Assembly: GCF_035610345.1 (NCBI RefSeq)
Contig: NZ_CP141213.1
Location: forward strand, 496,001 to 560,000
DNA: 64,000 nt
Origin: Sinorhizobium meliloti
Lineage (GTDB): Bacteria; Pseudomonadota; Alphaproteobacteria; Rhizobiales; Rhizobiaceae
Direction: 5' to 3'
The notes under the pieces were generated by a model that searched no databases, had not been told where the DNA came from, and was given only the letters and a program-made list of their open reading frames with translations. Positions 25,725 to 33,202 of this stretch are shown one piece after another (position 1 is the first letter of the stretch; the number at the start of each line of letters is the position of its first letter). The translations under genes were made by a program, and so were the position numbers.

Positions 25725-27701
25725 TCACAAACCGAACGGGAACGTATCCGGCACGCCCGCTTTTATGTGTTCCGCGCCGAGCGGTTCGACCGGCGTCGTC
25801 TGATCGAACCAGACGAAGGCGTCGAACTGCCGGGGCAGCGAGGCGTGGGCATAGTGGCTGAAGCGTTCCGTGTCCGGCCGGTAGATCACGCCGATGAAGC
25901 GCTCGAGCATCGGCTTGAGGAGACCGTCACGCAGCCGCGCGTGGCGTTCGAAGTCGATGAGGAAGCGCTCGACCCCTGAGTCGTGCATCACGCGCTCGTA
26001 GCTTCCTTCGAGCGACGGCCGGATCGGCTTCACCTCCATTTCGCCGTCCCAATCGCTTGCGGCAGCCACATGACCGCCATGCGTGCCGAAGCCGATCAGC
26101 GCTGCCTTGTCGCCAAACCGCTCGCGGCAGAGCTGACCGATGTTCAACTCCTCGCGTGCCGTGCCCATGTCGGTATGGCGAGCATCGCCGATATGGGAAT
26201 TGTGCGCCCACACCACCGCCTTCGAGCGAGTGCCGCGTGCATTCAACAGGTGCTCGAGCGTCGCGAACATATGGGTGTCGCGCATGTTCCAGGACTCGGC
26301 CCCGGCATAATACATGATGCGGTAATACCGCTCGGCCGAGGCGACGAGGCGCGCGTTCTGCACCGCGTCGAGAAGCTCGTCGCCGCTGTCGCGCCCGGCT
26401 TCGAGCTGCCTCTCCAGGAGTTCGCGGCATTGCTTGACGACGGCCTCTTCGCATTTGCGGAAGCCCGCGGTCATGGCCGCACGGCCATAGGTCGACGGCT
26501 CGTTCTGCCAGGGGGTCAGGCAACCGTAGCGCTCGCGGGCAACCGTAGCGGCCTCGGGATCGGTCTCATCGAGATACCGGAGAACCGCGGCAATGGAGCC
26601 GCGCATATTATAGATGTCCAGGCCGTAGAAGCCGGCCCGGCCGGACAAGCCCCTGCGGCCGTTATGTTCGCGCATCCACTCGACGAAATCCATGACTTCG
26701 CGGTTGCGCCACATCCAGGTCGGGAACCGCTGGAAAGGCGCGTCGAGACGCATGCGTTGCATTCGATGTCGGACATAGCGGTCGACCGCCGCCGCATCCG
26801 GCCAATCCGCTTCGACCGCCACGATCGTGAACCCATGTTCCTCGATCAGGCGACGCGTGATGGATGCGCGGGCGCGGTAGAATTCCGACGTGCCGTGGCT
26901 CGCCTCTCCGAGCAACACGACCCGCCGCCCGGCAAAGCGATCGAAAAGCCGCCCGAAGGCAGGATCGTCGAAATCGGGCAGCGGCTCGGCCGACTCTGCA
27001 ACCATCTCGGGCAGCGTGGGCGCCGGTCTGAGCCCCGCCCGGGACTGAACCCGCTCCTCATGCCAGCCATATTCGCCGACGAGCGGCACGAATCTGACCC
27101 CGCCGAGGTCCTGCTCCTCGAATGTTGTGGCGTTGACGCGCGTGACCTTCAGCAGCCGCTGCTCCTCCGGGGGGCCGACGGGTATGACGAGATGGCCGCC
27201 GAGGTCGAGCTGCTCCTTGAGCGCATGCGGTACCTCGGGACCTCCGGCAGCGACCAATATGGCGGTGAACGGTCCTGCCTCGGGCCAGCCGGCCGTGCCG
27301 TCGCCGACACGCACATCGATATTCCCGTAACGGAGCTCGGCAAATCGTCTCCGGGCGACCTCGGCGAGGCCGGCATGGCGCTCGATCGTATAGACATGTG
27401 CCGCGATCCGGCTCAGCACCGCCGCCGCATAACCGGATCCGGTCCCGATTTCGAGCACCGTATCGCCCGGCTGGACTTCGGCGCGTTCGATCATCAGCGC
27501 CACGATATAGGGCTGCGAGATGGTCTGGCCATGGCTGATCGAGAGGGCCGAATCCTCATAGGCGAATTCCTCGAAGCCTGGATCGACGAATGCCTCCCGC
27601 GGGACGACGCCCATCGCCTCCACGACATATCTGTCCCTTATCCCCCGTCGCGAGAGATGCGACGTGATCATCCGTTCGCGGGCGCGCGAAAAATCAATCA
27701 T
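25725..27701 (-). CDS. Fusion: protein-L-isoaspartate O-methyltransferase + erythromycin-esterase-like domain
   Basis: One 658-residue chain. Residues 1-215 form a Pcm-type methyltransferase with SISHGQTISQPYIVALM, the SAM motif VLEIGTGSGYAAAVLSRIA near 82 and GHLVIPVG near 168, which repairs isoaspartyl residues. Residues ~240-650 are an erythromycin-esterase-like domain: VVLLGEASHGTSEFYRARA near 260 with the family His and Glu, FTIVAVEADWPDA near 291 and VVWAHNSHIGDARH near 487. Members of this second family are mostly uncharacterised hydrolases in soil bacteria and need not act on macrolides. No frameshift is seen across the join. It sits inside the stress island. Confidence 0.9.
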   Translation of the reverse strand: MIDFSRARERMITSHLSRRGIRDRYVVEAMGVVPREAFVDPGFEEFAYEDSALSISHGQTISQPYIVALMIERAEVQPGDTVLEIGTGSGYAAAVLSRIAAHVYTIERHAGLAEVARRRFAELRYGNIDVRVGDGTAGWPEAGPFTAILVAAGGPEVPHALKEQLDLGGHLVIPVGPPEEQRLLKVTRVNATTFEEQDLGGVRFVPLVGEYGWHEERVQSRAGLRPAPTLPEMVAESAEPLPDFDDPAFGRLFDRFAGRRVVLLGEASHGTSEFYRARASITRRLIEEHGFTIVAVEADWPDAAAVDRYVRHRMQRMRLDAPFQRFPTWMWRNREVMDFVEWMREHNGRRGLSGRAGFYGLDIYNMRGSIAAVLRYLDETDPEAATVARERYGCLTPWQNEPSTYGRAAMTAGFRKCEEAVVKQCRELLERQLEAGRDSGDELLDAVQNARLVASAERYYRIMYYAGAESWNMRDTHMFATLEHLLNARGTRSKAVVWAHNSHIGDARHTDMGTAREELNIGQLCRERFGDKAALIGFGTHGGHVAAASDWDGEMEVKPIRPSLEGSYERVMHDSGVERFLIDFERHARLRDGLLKPMLERFIGVIYRPDTERFSHYAHASLPRQFDAFVWFDQTTPVEPLGAEHIKAGVPDTFPFGL

Positions 27702-27859
27702 GGCGGAAGCCTTCCTTGCGTTTCATCGCAACCCGCCGCGCCAGATCGTGTCATTGTTTCGCCAAGGGTGGTGACCTGGCTCCTTTCGGGCGGCCGGGTT
27801 GCTTTTGCGGACCCTGACGGCAGTGTCAGCCATGCCGCGGCAGCGGTACCTGCCTGTCG

Positions 27860-28465
27860 CTACAGCGCCGGGCGGCTGAGGCGTTCGCGTTCGCGCTCGA
27901 TCTCGTCGAGGCTATAGGGACCGGAGGCGGTGTCGAACCGGGTCCAGCCATCCTCCGTATAGGCGCGGCGCCGGACCGATATGTCGACGGCATCGCGATT
28001 TCTTAAAATCCCGTCCGCCTGTGCGACCAGAGGCTCCTCGGTCCTGACCACCACCAACGCACCGCCTCGGCGCACTCCCTCGGCGTAAAGATGCGCATCC
28101 TCCTCCTCAATCCCGGAATCGGTGAGCGAGCCGATGATGCCGCCGGCCGCACCTCCGGCGAGAGCGCCGGCCGCCGCGCCTGCGGCGGCCGACGCCAGCC
28201 ACCCAGCCGCGACCACGGGTCCGACCCCAGGTATGGCCATCAGGCCCAGGCCGGTCAAAAGCCCCAGCGTGCCGCCGCCCACGGCGCCCAGACCGGCACC
28301 TGCTCCGGCACCGCTCGCCGCACCGGACCCGTCGCCCGAATAGCGGTCCCCCGCATTGTTGGCGACGATGCTTATATCTTCGGAAGGAAACCCTGCCGCC
28401 TCCAGATCGCTCACGGCCCCTCGGGCTTCCCCGTAATCGTCAAACAGCCCTGCCACGGTTCTCAT
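27860..28465 (-). CDS. General stress protein 17M-like (YflT-type) protein with glycine-zipper core
   Basis: The 201-residue protein begins with the YflT/GSP17M-type domain (VAGLFDDYGEARGAVSDLEA, FPSEDISIVAN). A long Gly/Ala-rich stretch at about 45-125 (GLGAVGGGTLGLLTGLGLMA and AAGALAGGAAGGIIGSL) looks like a glycine zipper able to enter a membrane. The tail is charged. ATG follows AAGGAAG. It is 18 bases after the PepSY-like gene and so shares that gene's EcfG promoter at 28822-28846. Confidence 0.82.
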   Translation of the reverse strand: MRTVAGLFDDYGEARGAVSDLEAAGFPSEDISIVANNAGDRYSGDGSGAASGAGAGAGLGAVGGGTLGLLTGLGLMAIPGVGPVVAAGWLASAAAGAAAGALAGGAAGGIIGSLTDSGIEEEDAHLYAEGVRRGGALVVVRTEEPLVAQADGILRNRDAVDISVRRRAYTEDGWTRFDTASGPYSLDEIERERERLSRPAL

Positions 28466-28483
28466 CGTCTTCTTCCTTGATCT

Positions 28484-28786
28484 CTAAAGCGCGACTACGT
28501 TGCCCTGAAAATCGAGAGCGACGGAAACGGATTTGCCGTCCTTCATCGCGGTTGCCCGCCAGATACCCTTGTCGTCGAGCTTCAGCTCCTTGACGTCCGT
28601 GTAGCCCGCCTCCTGCATCCGTTCCCGTGCCTGGGCTTCGGTGAAGCTGTTCTTGCCGGGGACAGGTGCCGTCGGGTTCTGCGTGTCGGGAGTGGCAATG
28701 GCCGGGGTGTTGCCGGCCGTCTGCGCGAAGGCCGGTCCTGCGGCAGCGCTCAACAGTACCGCAACGCCGAAGACGATGTTCTTCAT
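28484..28786 (-). CDS. Secreted PepSY-like small protein
   Basis: The 100-residue product has a typical signal peptide (MKNIVFGVAVLLSAAAGPAF, cleavage after AFA). A Pro-rich linker follows, then a PepSY-like module: FTEAQARERMQEAGYTDVKE ... IWRATAMKDGKSVSVALDFQG. PepSY modules in the periplasm usually bind or inhibit peptidases. The start codon lies after GAGAGGAAAGGCC. It is first in a two-gene operon with the YflT-type gene and carries an EcfG promoter 36 bases upstream. Confidence 0.85.
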   Translation of the reverse strand: MKNIVFGVAVLLSAAAGPAFAQTAGNTPAIATPDTQNPTAPVPGKNSFTEAQARERMQEAGYTDVKELKLDDKGIWRATAMKDGKSVSVALDFQGNVVAL

Positions 28787-28821
28787 GGCCTTTCCTCTCT
28801 CGATCCTCAATCGGCCAACCA

Positions 28822-28846
28822 AACCGTCCGGGCCGGATTTGGTTCC
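28822..28846 (-). promoter_or_regulatory. EcfG-type stress promoter for the PepSY-YflT operon
   Basis: GGAAC-N17-GTT (GGTT at -10) on the minus strand, ending 36 bases before the ATG at 28786. It is back-to-back with another copy on the plus strand at 28911-28935. Confidence 0.75.
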
Positions 28847-28910
28847 GCCGGCAGTCGCCGGCACGATGGGAAGGAAAGCGGGCCGGCGCCCCGGCTTTGA
28901 AGGCCCGGAA

Positions 28911-28935
28911 GGAACTTTATCGCCCTTCCCCGGTT
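28911..28935 (+). promoter_or_regulatory. EcfG-type stress promoter for the 48-aa / DUF1328 operon
   Basis: GGAAC-N17-GTT (GGTT at -10) on the plus strand, 46 bases before the ATG at 28982. It is divergent from the promoter at 28822-28846. Confidence 0.75.
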
Positions 28936-28981
28936 GCATCCGCTCTGCTGCTGGTTTCGGTACAGCGCTGGAGGATGCGAA

Positions 28982-29128
28982 ATGGCTACGAACGCAAAGG
29001 ACGGCAAGGCCGCCAAGAGCTCGAAAGGGACGCATGGCGGGAATCGTGCAGGCGATCAAGCGAAGAAGGACGACGTCAAGAAAAGCAGCCAGCCGGCCGG
29101 CAAGGACCCGAACCGGGACAGCCGCTGA
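28982..29128 (+). CDS. Small hydrophilic Lys/Gly-rich protein, 48 aa
   Basis: Start ATG follows GGAGGATGCGAA. The product is almost entirely Lys, Asp, Gly, Ser and Asn (e.g. AKDGKAAKSSKGTHGGNRAG) with no hydrophobic core, so it is probably disordered, in the manner of small hydrophilic stress proteins. No family is assigned. The upstream EcfG promoter and the good ribosome site support expression. The DUF1328 gene follows 50 bases downstream. Confidence 0.6.
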   Translation: MATNAKDGKAAKSSKGTHGGNRAGDQAKKDDVKKSSQPAGKDPNRDSR

Positions 29129-29178
29129 ACGGCTGGGCACGACGACCGCGAGGCAGGAACTGAACGGAAGGAGCGATT

Positions 29179-29352
29179 ATGCTGAAGTGGGCACTGATTT
29201 TCTTCGTTATTTCACTGATAGCCGGGTTCCTCGGATTTTCCGGCGTCTCGGCCGCGACGGCGGGGATCGCGAAGATACTCTTCTACATTGCGGTTATAAT
29301 CTTCCTCGTATTCCTCGTACTGGCACTGGCCGTCGGAGGTGCCGTGACCTAA
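29179..29352 (+). CDS. DUF1328/UPF0391 small membrane protein, 57 aa
   Basis: The product [20 protein letters not shown] continues as a second hydrophobic segment ([19 protein letters not shown]). This is the two-helix pattern of the DUF1328 (YtjA/UPF0391) family, common in proteobacterial stress loci. The ATG is preceded by GGAAGGAG. It is very likely transcribed from the EcfG promoter at 28911-28935. A hairpin-forming repeat 44 bases after the stop may end the transcript. Confidence 0.85.
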   Translation: MLKWALIFFVISLIAGFLGFSGVSAATAGIAKILFYIAVIIFLVFLVLALAVGGAVT

Positions 29353-29395
29353 GTCCTGTTGGGACTCGGGGCGGTCCCGGCGGCTTGTTTGATCG

Positions 29396-29460
29396 CCTCA
29401 TCCTGTGCTTGTCACAGGGGTGAGGATGAAGATGAAGAGATTGCAGTCCTCCGGTCCTCC
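29396..29460. repeat. Short copy of the dispersed intergenic repeat (front hairpin + 'attgcag' tail)
   Basis: CCTCATCCTGTG and CACAGGGGTGAGG fold on a CTTGT loop, then GAGATTGCAGTCCTCC follows. The same opening hairpin and GAGATTGCAG tail frame the longer copies at 29503-29688 and 60472-60670, but the middle section is missing here. As the first structure after the DUF1328 stop it could act as a terminator. Confidence 0.7.
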
Positions 29461-29502
29461 GGCCTGTTGAGATTCGGGCCACCGGCCGCGCTTGTTTGAT
29501 TT

Positions 29503-29688
29503 CCTCATTCCTGTGCTTGTCACAGGAATCCAGCCAGACCAAGTCCTTGGGCTGAAACAACGCTTCCCACGCCGCAGACGCGGCGCTGCTTTCATCTCTG
29601 TGACAAGCACAGAGAGAGGATTAGGAGAGATTGCAGTCGTCCGAAAAGTTCCTGCAGCGCGGCGCGTCTTCAGAGGTCGCTGTAGCAC
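29503..29688. repeat. Dispersed intergenic repeat, long copy 1
   Basis: From CCTCATTCCTGTGC to CGCTGTAGCAC this segment matches 60472-60670 with a few substitutions and small length differences. Shared blocks include CACAGGAATCCAGCCAGACC, AAGTCCTTGGGCTGAAA, GCGGCGCTGCT and GAGATTGCAG. Each end holds a hairpin (TTCCTGTG-CTTGT-CACAGGAA at the start). It has no coding signal. It looks like a mosaic repeat element rather than an insertion sequence. Confidence 0.85.
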
Positions 29689-29789
29689 TCCGTCTGACAG
29701 CCGTCCGGAATGCGCAGTCTCAATTAAAAGGCGTTTCACTGCTTCAATGAAACAGCGAAACGCCTCGGGCGAACACAATACTGCTGCGG

Positions 29790-30029
29790 TCAGTGCAAGC
29801 TCTTGGAGTGACTGCGCAACATTGATCTTGCCTCCATCGCCGAACTCGGCCGCATGGCTGCAACATATTGCTCGGTCAACTCCAACATGGCGAGCGCGAT
29901 TTCCTGCCATGACCAGCCCGCTTCCTCGGCCAGCGCGGTAAAGACCAGGAACTCGTCCTCCATTGCGCGCTGACACTCAAGCTCCCGGCTGTTTTGCTGG
30001 GTATGGATGTTGGGGCTGATGACAGGCAT
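29790..30029 (-). CDS. Hypothetical small protein, 79 aa
   Basis: The start ATG follows a strong ribosome site (GGGAGGAG). The product begins MPVISPNIHTQQNSRELECQ and is mostly helical, with an acidic-aromatic centre (DEFLVFTALAEEAGWSWQEI) and Met/Ala-rich second half. I recognise no domain. It lies between two copies of the dispersed repeat and its 3' end abuts the end of repeat copy 1 by about 100 bases. No EcfG promoter is visible upstream. It is probably real on ribosome-site strength and composition. Confidence 0.6.
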   Translation of the reverse strand: MPVISPNIHTQQNSRELECQRAMEDEFLVFTALAEEAGWSWQEIALAMLELTEQYVAAMRPSSAMEARSMLRSHSKSLH

Positions 30030-30043
30030 ATGCTCCTCCCTCA

Positions 30044-30090
30044 GCGGCGCGTCAACAGACGCGCGCAGTCGCTGTAGCGCTTTGTTTTAC
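30044..30090. repeat. Partial copy of the repeat's 3' module
   Basis: GGCGCGTC...GACGCGC...GTCGCTGTAGC resembles the closing module of the long copies (GCGCGTC ... GACGCGC ... GTCGCTGTAGCAC at 60632-60670). Only this module is present, in front of the 79-residue gene, so modules of the repeat occur independently. Confidence 0.6.
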
Positions 30091-30263
30091 CTAATGTTTC
30101 CGCCCTTCGCTTCGGCTCCGGGCGCTCATGCGGTAGCTGCCAGACAAACGCCATGACGTGGCCGGCGGTTCCATCACGTTCGCGCCTTGGTGCTTCCCGG
30201 ATAAAATGGCGGACCCAAAGTGCTTGGGCGCGAGGGGACGCAATCCCACACCATAGGGCAAGC

Positions 30264-30288
30264 GGAACTTCCGAAAGACTGGCGTGTT
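30264..30288 (+). promoter_or_regulatory. EcfG-type stress promoter for the nucleotidyltransferase-phosphoesterase operon
   Basis: GGAAC-N17-GTT on the plus strand, ending 24 bases before the ATG at 30313. Confidence 0.7.
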
Positions 30289-30312
30289 GTCAGGGAAGTC
30301 TCGTTCACTTGG

Positions 30313-31140
30313 ATGACCAGCATGACGTCAATGCCCCCGCGCTCCCCTTCGGAACACCCGTCCGAGCCGCTCGCGCTGCCGCGTCTCGTCGACGAGGAGG
30401 CCGAAGCATTCGTTGCCGAGGCGATTGCCGAGCTGGGCCGGTCGCAAATTCCGTTCCTGATCGCTGGCACCTTCGCCGTCAGCGCCCATACCGGGATTTC
30501 GAGGCCGACCAAGGATCTCGACGTCTTCTGCAAGCCCGGCGATTACACCCGCATCCTCAATCATTTCAAGTCGCTCGGATACGCCGTCGAAATCGAGGAC
30601 GATCGATGGCTGGGCAAGGTCTTCAAGGGGAAATCCTTCTTCGACGTAATCTTCTCCTCGCCGAACGGAACCATGATGGTCACCGACGCCTGGTTCGCCA
30701 ATGCTCTGTTGACAGAGATCGGTGCCTCCACCTGTGCGATCGTCGCGCCTACGGAACTCGTCTGGTCCAAGGCCTTCATCCAGCTTCGCCACCGCTACGA
30801 CGGCGCCGACGTCGCGCACCTGATCCTGAAGGCACATGACCGAATCGATTGGGCAAGATTGCTCGGATACATGGAAGCGCACTGGGAGGTCCTGCTCATC
30901 CACCTCCTGAACTTCCGATGGATCTATCCCTCCGAACGCGACAAGGTCCCGCTCTGGCTGATGGACGAGCTGTTGAGCAGGCTGGCGGCGCAGAGAGACC
31001 TTCCACTGCCCCTGACGAAGATCTGTCGCGGCCGAATGTACTCGCGCCCCGACTACGAAATCGATGTGAAGGAATGGGGTTTCGCCGATGTCGGAGGCGA
31101 CGCCGACGTCAGCGCAGAAACTGAGGATACGGAGTCATGA
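30313..31140 (+). CDS. Nucleotidyltransferase-fold protein
   Basis: The 275-residue protein has the pol-beta-type nucleotidyltransferase pattern: FLIAGTFAVSAHTGISRPTK followed by DLDVF near residue 55, i.e. the Gly-Ser/Thr helix, Arg-x-Thr-x-Asp-x-Asp metal motif, and the third acidic strand FFDVIFSS near 115. This is the MNT/AbiEii-like branch. The helical C-terminal half (HLLNFRWIYPSERDKVPLWL) is not recognised. ATG at 30313 is the first start after the stress promoter; two more Met codons follow within seven residues. The stop overlaps the phosphoesterase start (ATGA), so the two proteins are made together. It may add nucleotides to RNA, protein or a small molecule. Confidence 0.78.
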   Translation: MTSMTSMPPRSPSEHPSEPLALPRLVDEEAEAFVAEAIAELGRSQIPFLIAGTFAVSAHTGISRPTKDLDVFCKPGDYTRILNHFKSLGYAVEIEDDRWLGKVFKGKSFFDVIFSSPNGTMMVTDAWFANALLTEIGASTCAIVAPTELVWSKAFIQLRHRYDGADVAHLILKAHDRIDWARLLGYMEAHWEVLLIHLLNFRWIYPSERDKVPLWLMDELLSRLAAQRDLPLPLTKICRGRMYSRPDYEIDVKEWGFADVGGDADVSAETEDTES

Positions 31141-31847
31141 GCAAGTTGAAGGTGGCCGCCGTGGCGGACCTGCATGTGAAGGAGGACCGATCGGTCTCCT
31201 ATACCGACCTCTTTGCGGAAATCTCGCGCGCCGCGGACGTACTCGTGATCGCCGGCGATCTGACGGATCTCGGCAAGCCTGCGGAGGCGGAGCTTCTCGC
31301 CGCCGACCTGAAGTCCTGCACGATCCCGGTCGTCGCCGTGCTCGGAAACCATGATCATCAATGCGATGCCGTGGAGGAGGTTTCGTCGATCCTCGTCAGG
31401 GCGGGTGTGCATCTTCTCGACGGTCAGAGCGTCGAAATTTCAGGCGTCGGCTTCTGCGGAACCAAGGGTTTCATCGGCGGCTTCGGCCGGTATATGCTGG
31501 GCGCCTTTGGCGAAGCGGCGATTAAGACCATGGTCGGAACCAGCGTCGACGAAGCCATTAGGCTGGAAAACGCCTTGAGGGCTACCAGGGCGGAGCGCGC
31601 GCTCGTCGTTCTGCATTACGCGCCGATCCCTGAAACCGTTGCCGGTGAACCGAAGGAAATCTATCCGTTTCTCGGGTCGTCGCGGCTCGCGGAGACGATC
31701 GACCGCTTCAAGGTGAGCGCCGTCGTTCACGGGCATGCGCACAAGGGCGCCTATCAGGGGCAGACGCCCGGCGGCGCCCCCGTCTTCAACGTCGCCGCCC
31801 ATGTGGAGAAACCGACGGGCAGGCCTTACGCCATGCTCGAACTCTGA
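31137..31847 (+). CDS. Calcineurin-type metallophosphoesterase
   Basis: The 236-residue enzyme has the di-metal phosphoesterase motifs in order: AVADLHVKE near residue 9, VIAGDLTDLG near 37, VLGNHDHQ near 70 and VVHGHAHKG near 197. It hydrolyses phosphomono- or diesters in the cytoplasm. Translation is coupled to the nucleotidyltransferase gene upstream. Paired transferase and phosphoesterase activities would suit a reversible nucleotidyl modification or RNA end processing in stress. This is inference from operon structure. Confidence 0.88.
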   Translation: MSKLKVAAVADLHVKEDRSVSYTDLFAEISRAADVLVIAGDLTDLGKPAEAELLAADLKSCTIPVVAVLGNHDHQCDAVEEVSSILVRAGVHLLDGQSVEISGVGFCGTKGFIGGFGRYMLGAFGEAAIKTMVGTSVDEAIRLENALRATRAERALVVLHYAPIPETVAGEPKEIYPFLGSSRLAETIDRFKVSAVVHGHAHKGAYQGQTPGGAPVFNVAAHVEKPTGRPYAMLEL

Positions 31848-31920
31848 GGCCTTTCGGACATTTTCAGGATAAACGTGTAGCGGTTTTCGTCCGGAAGCGC
31901 GCAGCTTCAAAGGAGTCCTG

Positions 31921-33090
31921 TCACGGCCTCAGGACGACCTTGATGCAGCCATCCTTTCTTTCGGCGAAGGTCTTGTAGAGTTCGGGGCCGTCGTCGAGCG
32001 CGCCGCGGTGGGTCACCACGAAGGACGGATCGATCTCGCCCTTCCGGATGCGGTCCAGGAGCAAAGGCAGATAACGCTGAACGGGGGTCTGGGCCATCCG
32101 AAGCGTCAGGCCGCGGTTGATCGCCGAACCGAGCGGCACCTTGTCGAGATAGCCGCCATAAACGCCGACGACGGAGACCGTGCCGAAATTCCTGCAGCAA
32201 TGGATCGCCTGCCGCAATACATGCGGCCGGTCCGTTCCCATCAAGGTCGCCACCTTCACGCGGTCGACGAGCGAATCCAGGCTTGCGCGGCTGTCCGCCT
32301 CCGTTCCCACGGCGTCGATGCAGGCATCTGCGCCCCGGCCGTGGGTGATCTCCATGATCCGGTCATAGATATCCTCCGCCATGTAGTCGAGGGTCATGGC
32401 GCCGGCGGACTCCGCAAGCCTCAGGCGCTCCGCGATCGTATCGATGGCGATGACCCGTTCGGCGCCGAGCAGAAAGGCCGACCGGATCGCCATCTGCCCG
32501 ACTGGGCCGCAGCCCCAGATCGCAATCGTCTGCCCGGGTTCGATGTTGCAGAACTCCGCCGCCATGTACCCGGTGGGGAAAATATCGGAGAGGAAGAGCG
32601 CCTGCTCGTCCGTAAGTTCGTCGGGAACCTTGATCGGCCCGACATCGGCGTGCGGCACGCGCAGATACTCCGCCTGTCCGCCGCTATAGCCACCGAGGAG
32701 ATGGGAATAGCCAAAGAGGCCCGCGGGTGAATTGCCCCAGAGCTTCGCCGCCTTTTCCCGGTCGGGATTGGTTCGCTCGCAGGCGGAATAGAAGCCCTTC
32801 CGGCAGAAGAAGCACTCGCCGCAGGCGATGGTGAACGGAACGACCACCCGGTCGCCGACCTGCAGGCCGGCCGCGCCCTTGCCGACCTCCACGACCTCGC
32901 CCATGGTTTCATGGCCGAGGATGTCGCCATTCTCCATGGATGGAATAAGGCCGTGAAAAATATGAACGTCCGATCCGCAAATCGCACAGGCGGTGACCTT
33001 GATGACGGCGTCGCGGTCATCCTCGATCTTCGGATCGGGCACGCTCTCGCACCGGATATCGCCTTTGCCGTGCCATGTCAGGGCTTTCAC
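31921..33090 (-). CDS. Zinc-dependent alcohol dehydrogenase (glutathione-independent formaldehyde dehydrogenase-like)
   Basis: The 389-residue medium-chain dehydrogenase has catalytic-zinc residues in [13 protein letters not shown] (near 33-45) and GHETMGEV, and the structural-zinc cysteine cluster in [15 protein letters not shown] (near 96-110). The cofactor motif is [20 protein letters not shown] near 185. The long loop [20 protein letters not shown] places it with the formaldehyde-dehydrogenase-like branch often found in rhizobial stress sets. It starts with GTG after AAAAGGAG. An EcfG promoter lies 73 bases upstream. Confidence 0.9.
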   Translation of the reverse strand: MKALTWHGKGDIRCESVPDPKIEDDRDAVIKVTACAICGSDVHIFHGLIPSMENGDILGHETMGEVVEVGKGAAGLQVGDRVVVPFTIACGECFFCRKGFYSACERTNPDREKAAKLWGNSPAGLFGYSHLLGGYSGGQAEYLRVPHADVGPIKVPDELTDEQALFLSDIFPTGYMAAEFCNIEPGQTIAIWGCGPVGQMAIRSAFLLGAERVIAIDTIAERLRLAESAGAMTLDYMAEDIYDRIMEITHGRGADACIDAVGTEADSRASLDSLVDRVKVATLMGTDRPHVLRQAIHCCRNFGTVSVVGVYGGYLDKVPLGSAINRGLTLRMAQTPVQRYLPLLLDRIRKGEIDPSFVVTHRGALDDGPELYKTFAERKDGCIKVVLRP

Positions 33091-33162
33091 GTCGGAGCTC
33101 CTTTTCGATCGCTGGAAGAAAAAGAAAAGGACGGGCGCTGCTCGTCCTTTCACATTTTTCCA

Positions 33163-33187
33163 AACACGGAGCCTAGGCGGGTGTTCC
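33163..33187 (-). promoter_or_regulatory. EcfG-type stress promoter for the alcohol dehydrogenase gene
   Basis: GGAAC-N17-GTT on the minus strand, just outside the 3' end of the RTX gene and 73 bases before the GTG start. Confidence 0.7.
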
Positions 33188-33202
33188 CTGGAGCCGGGCA
33201 GA

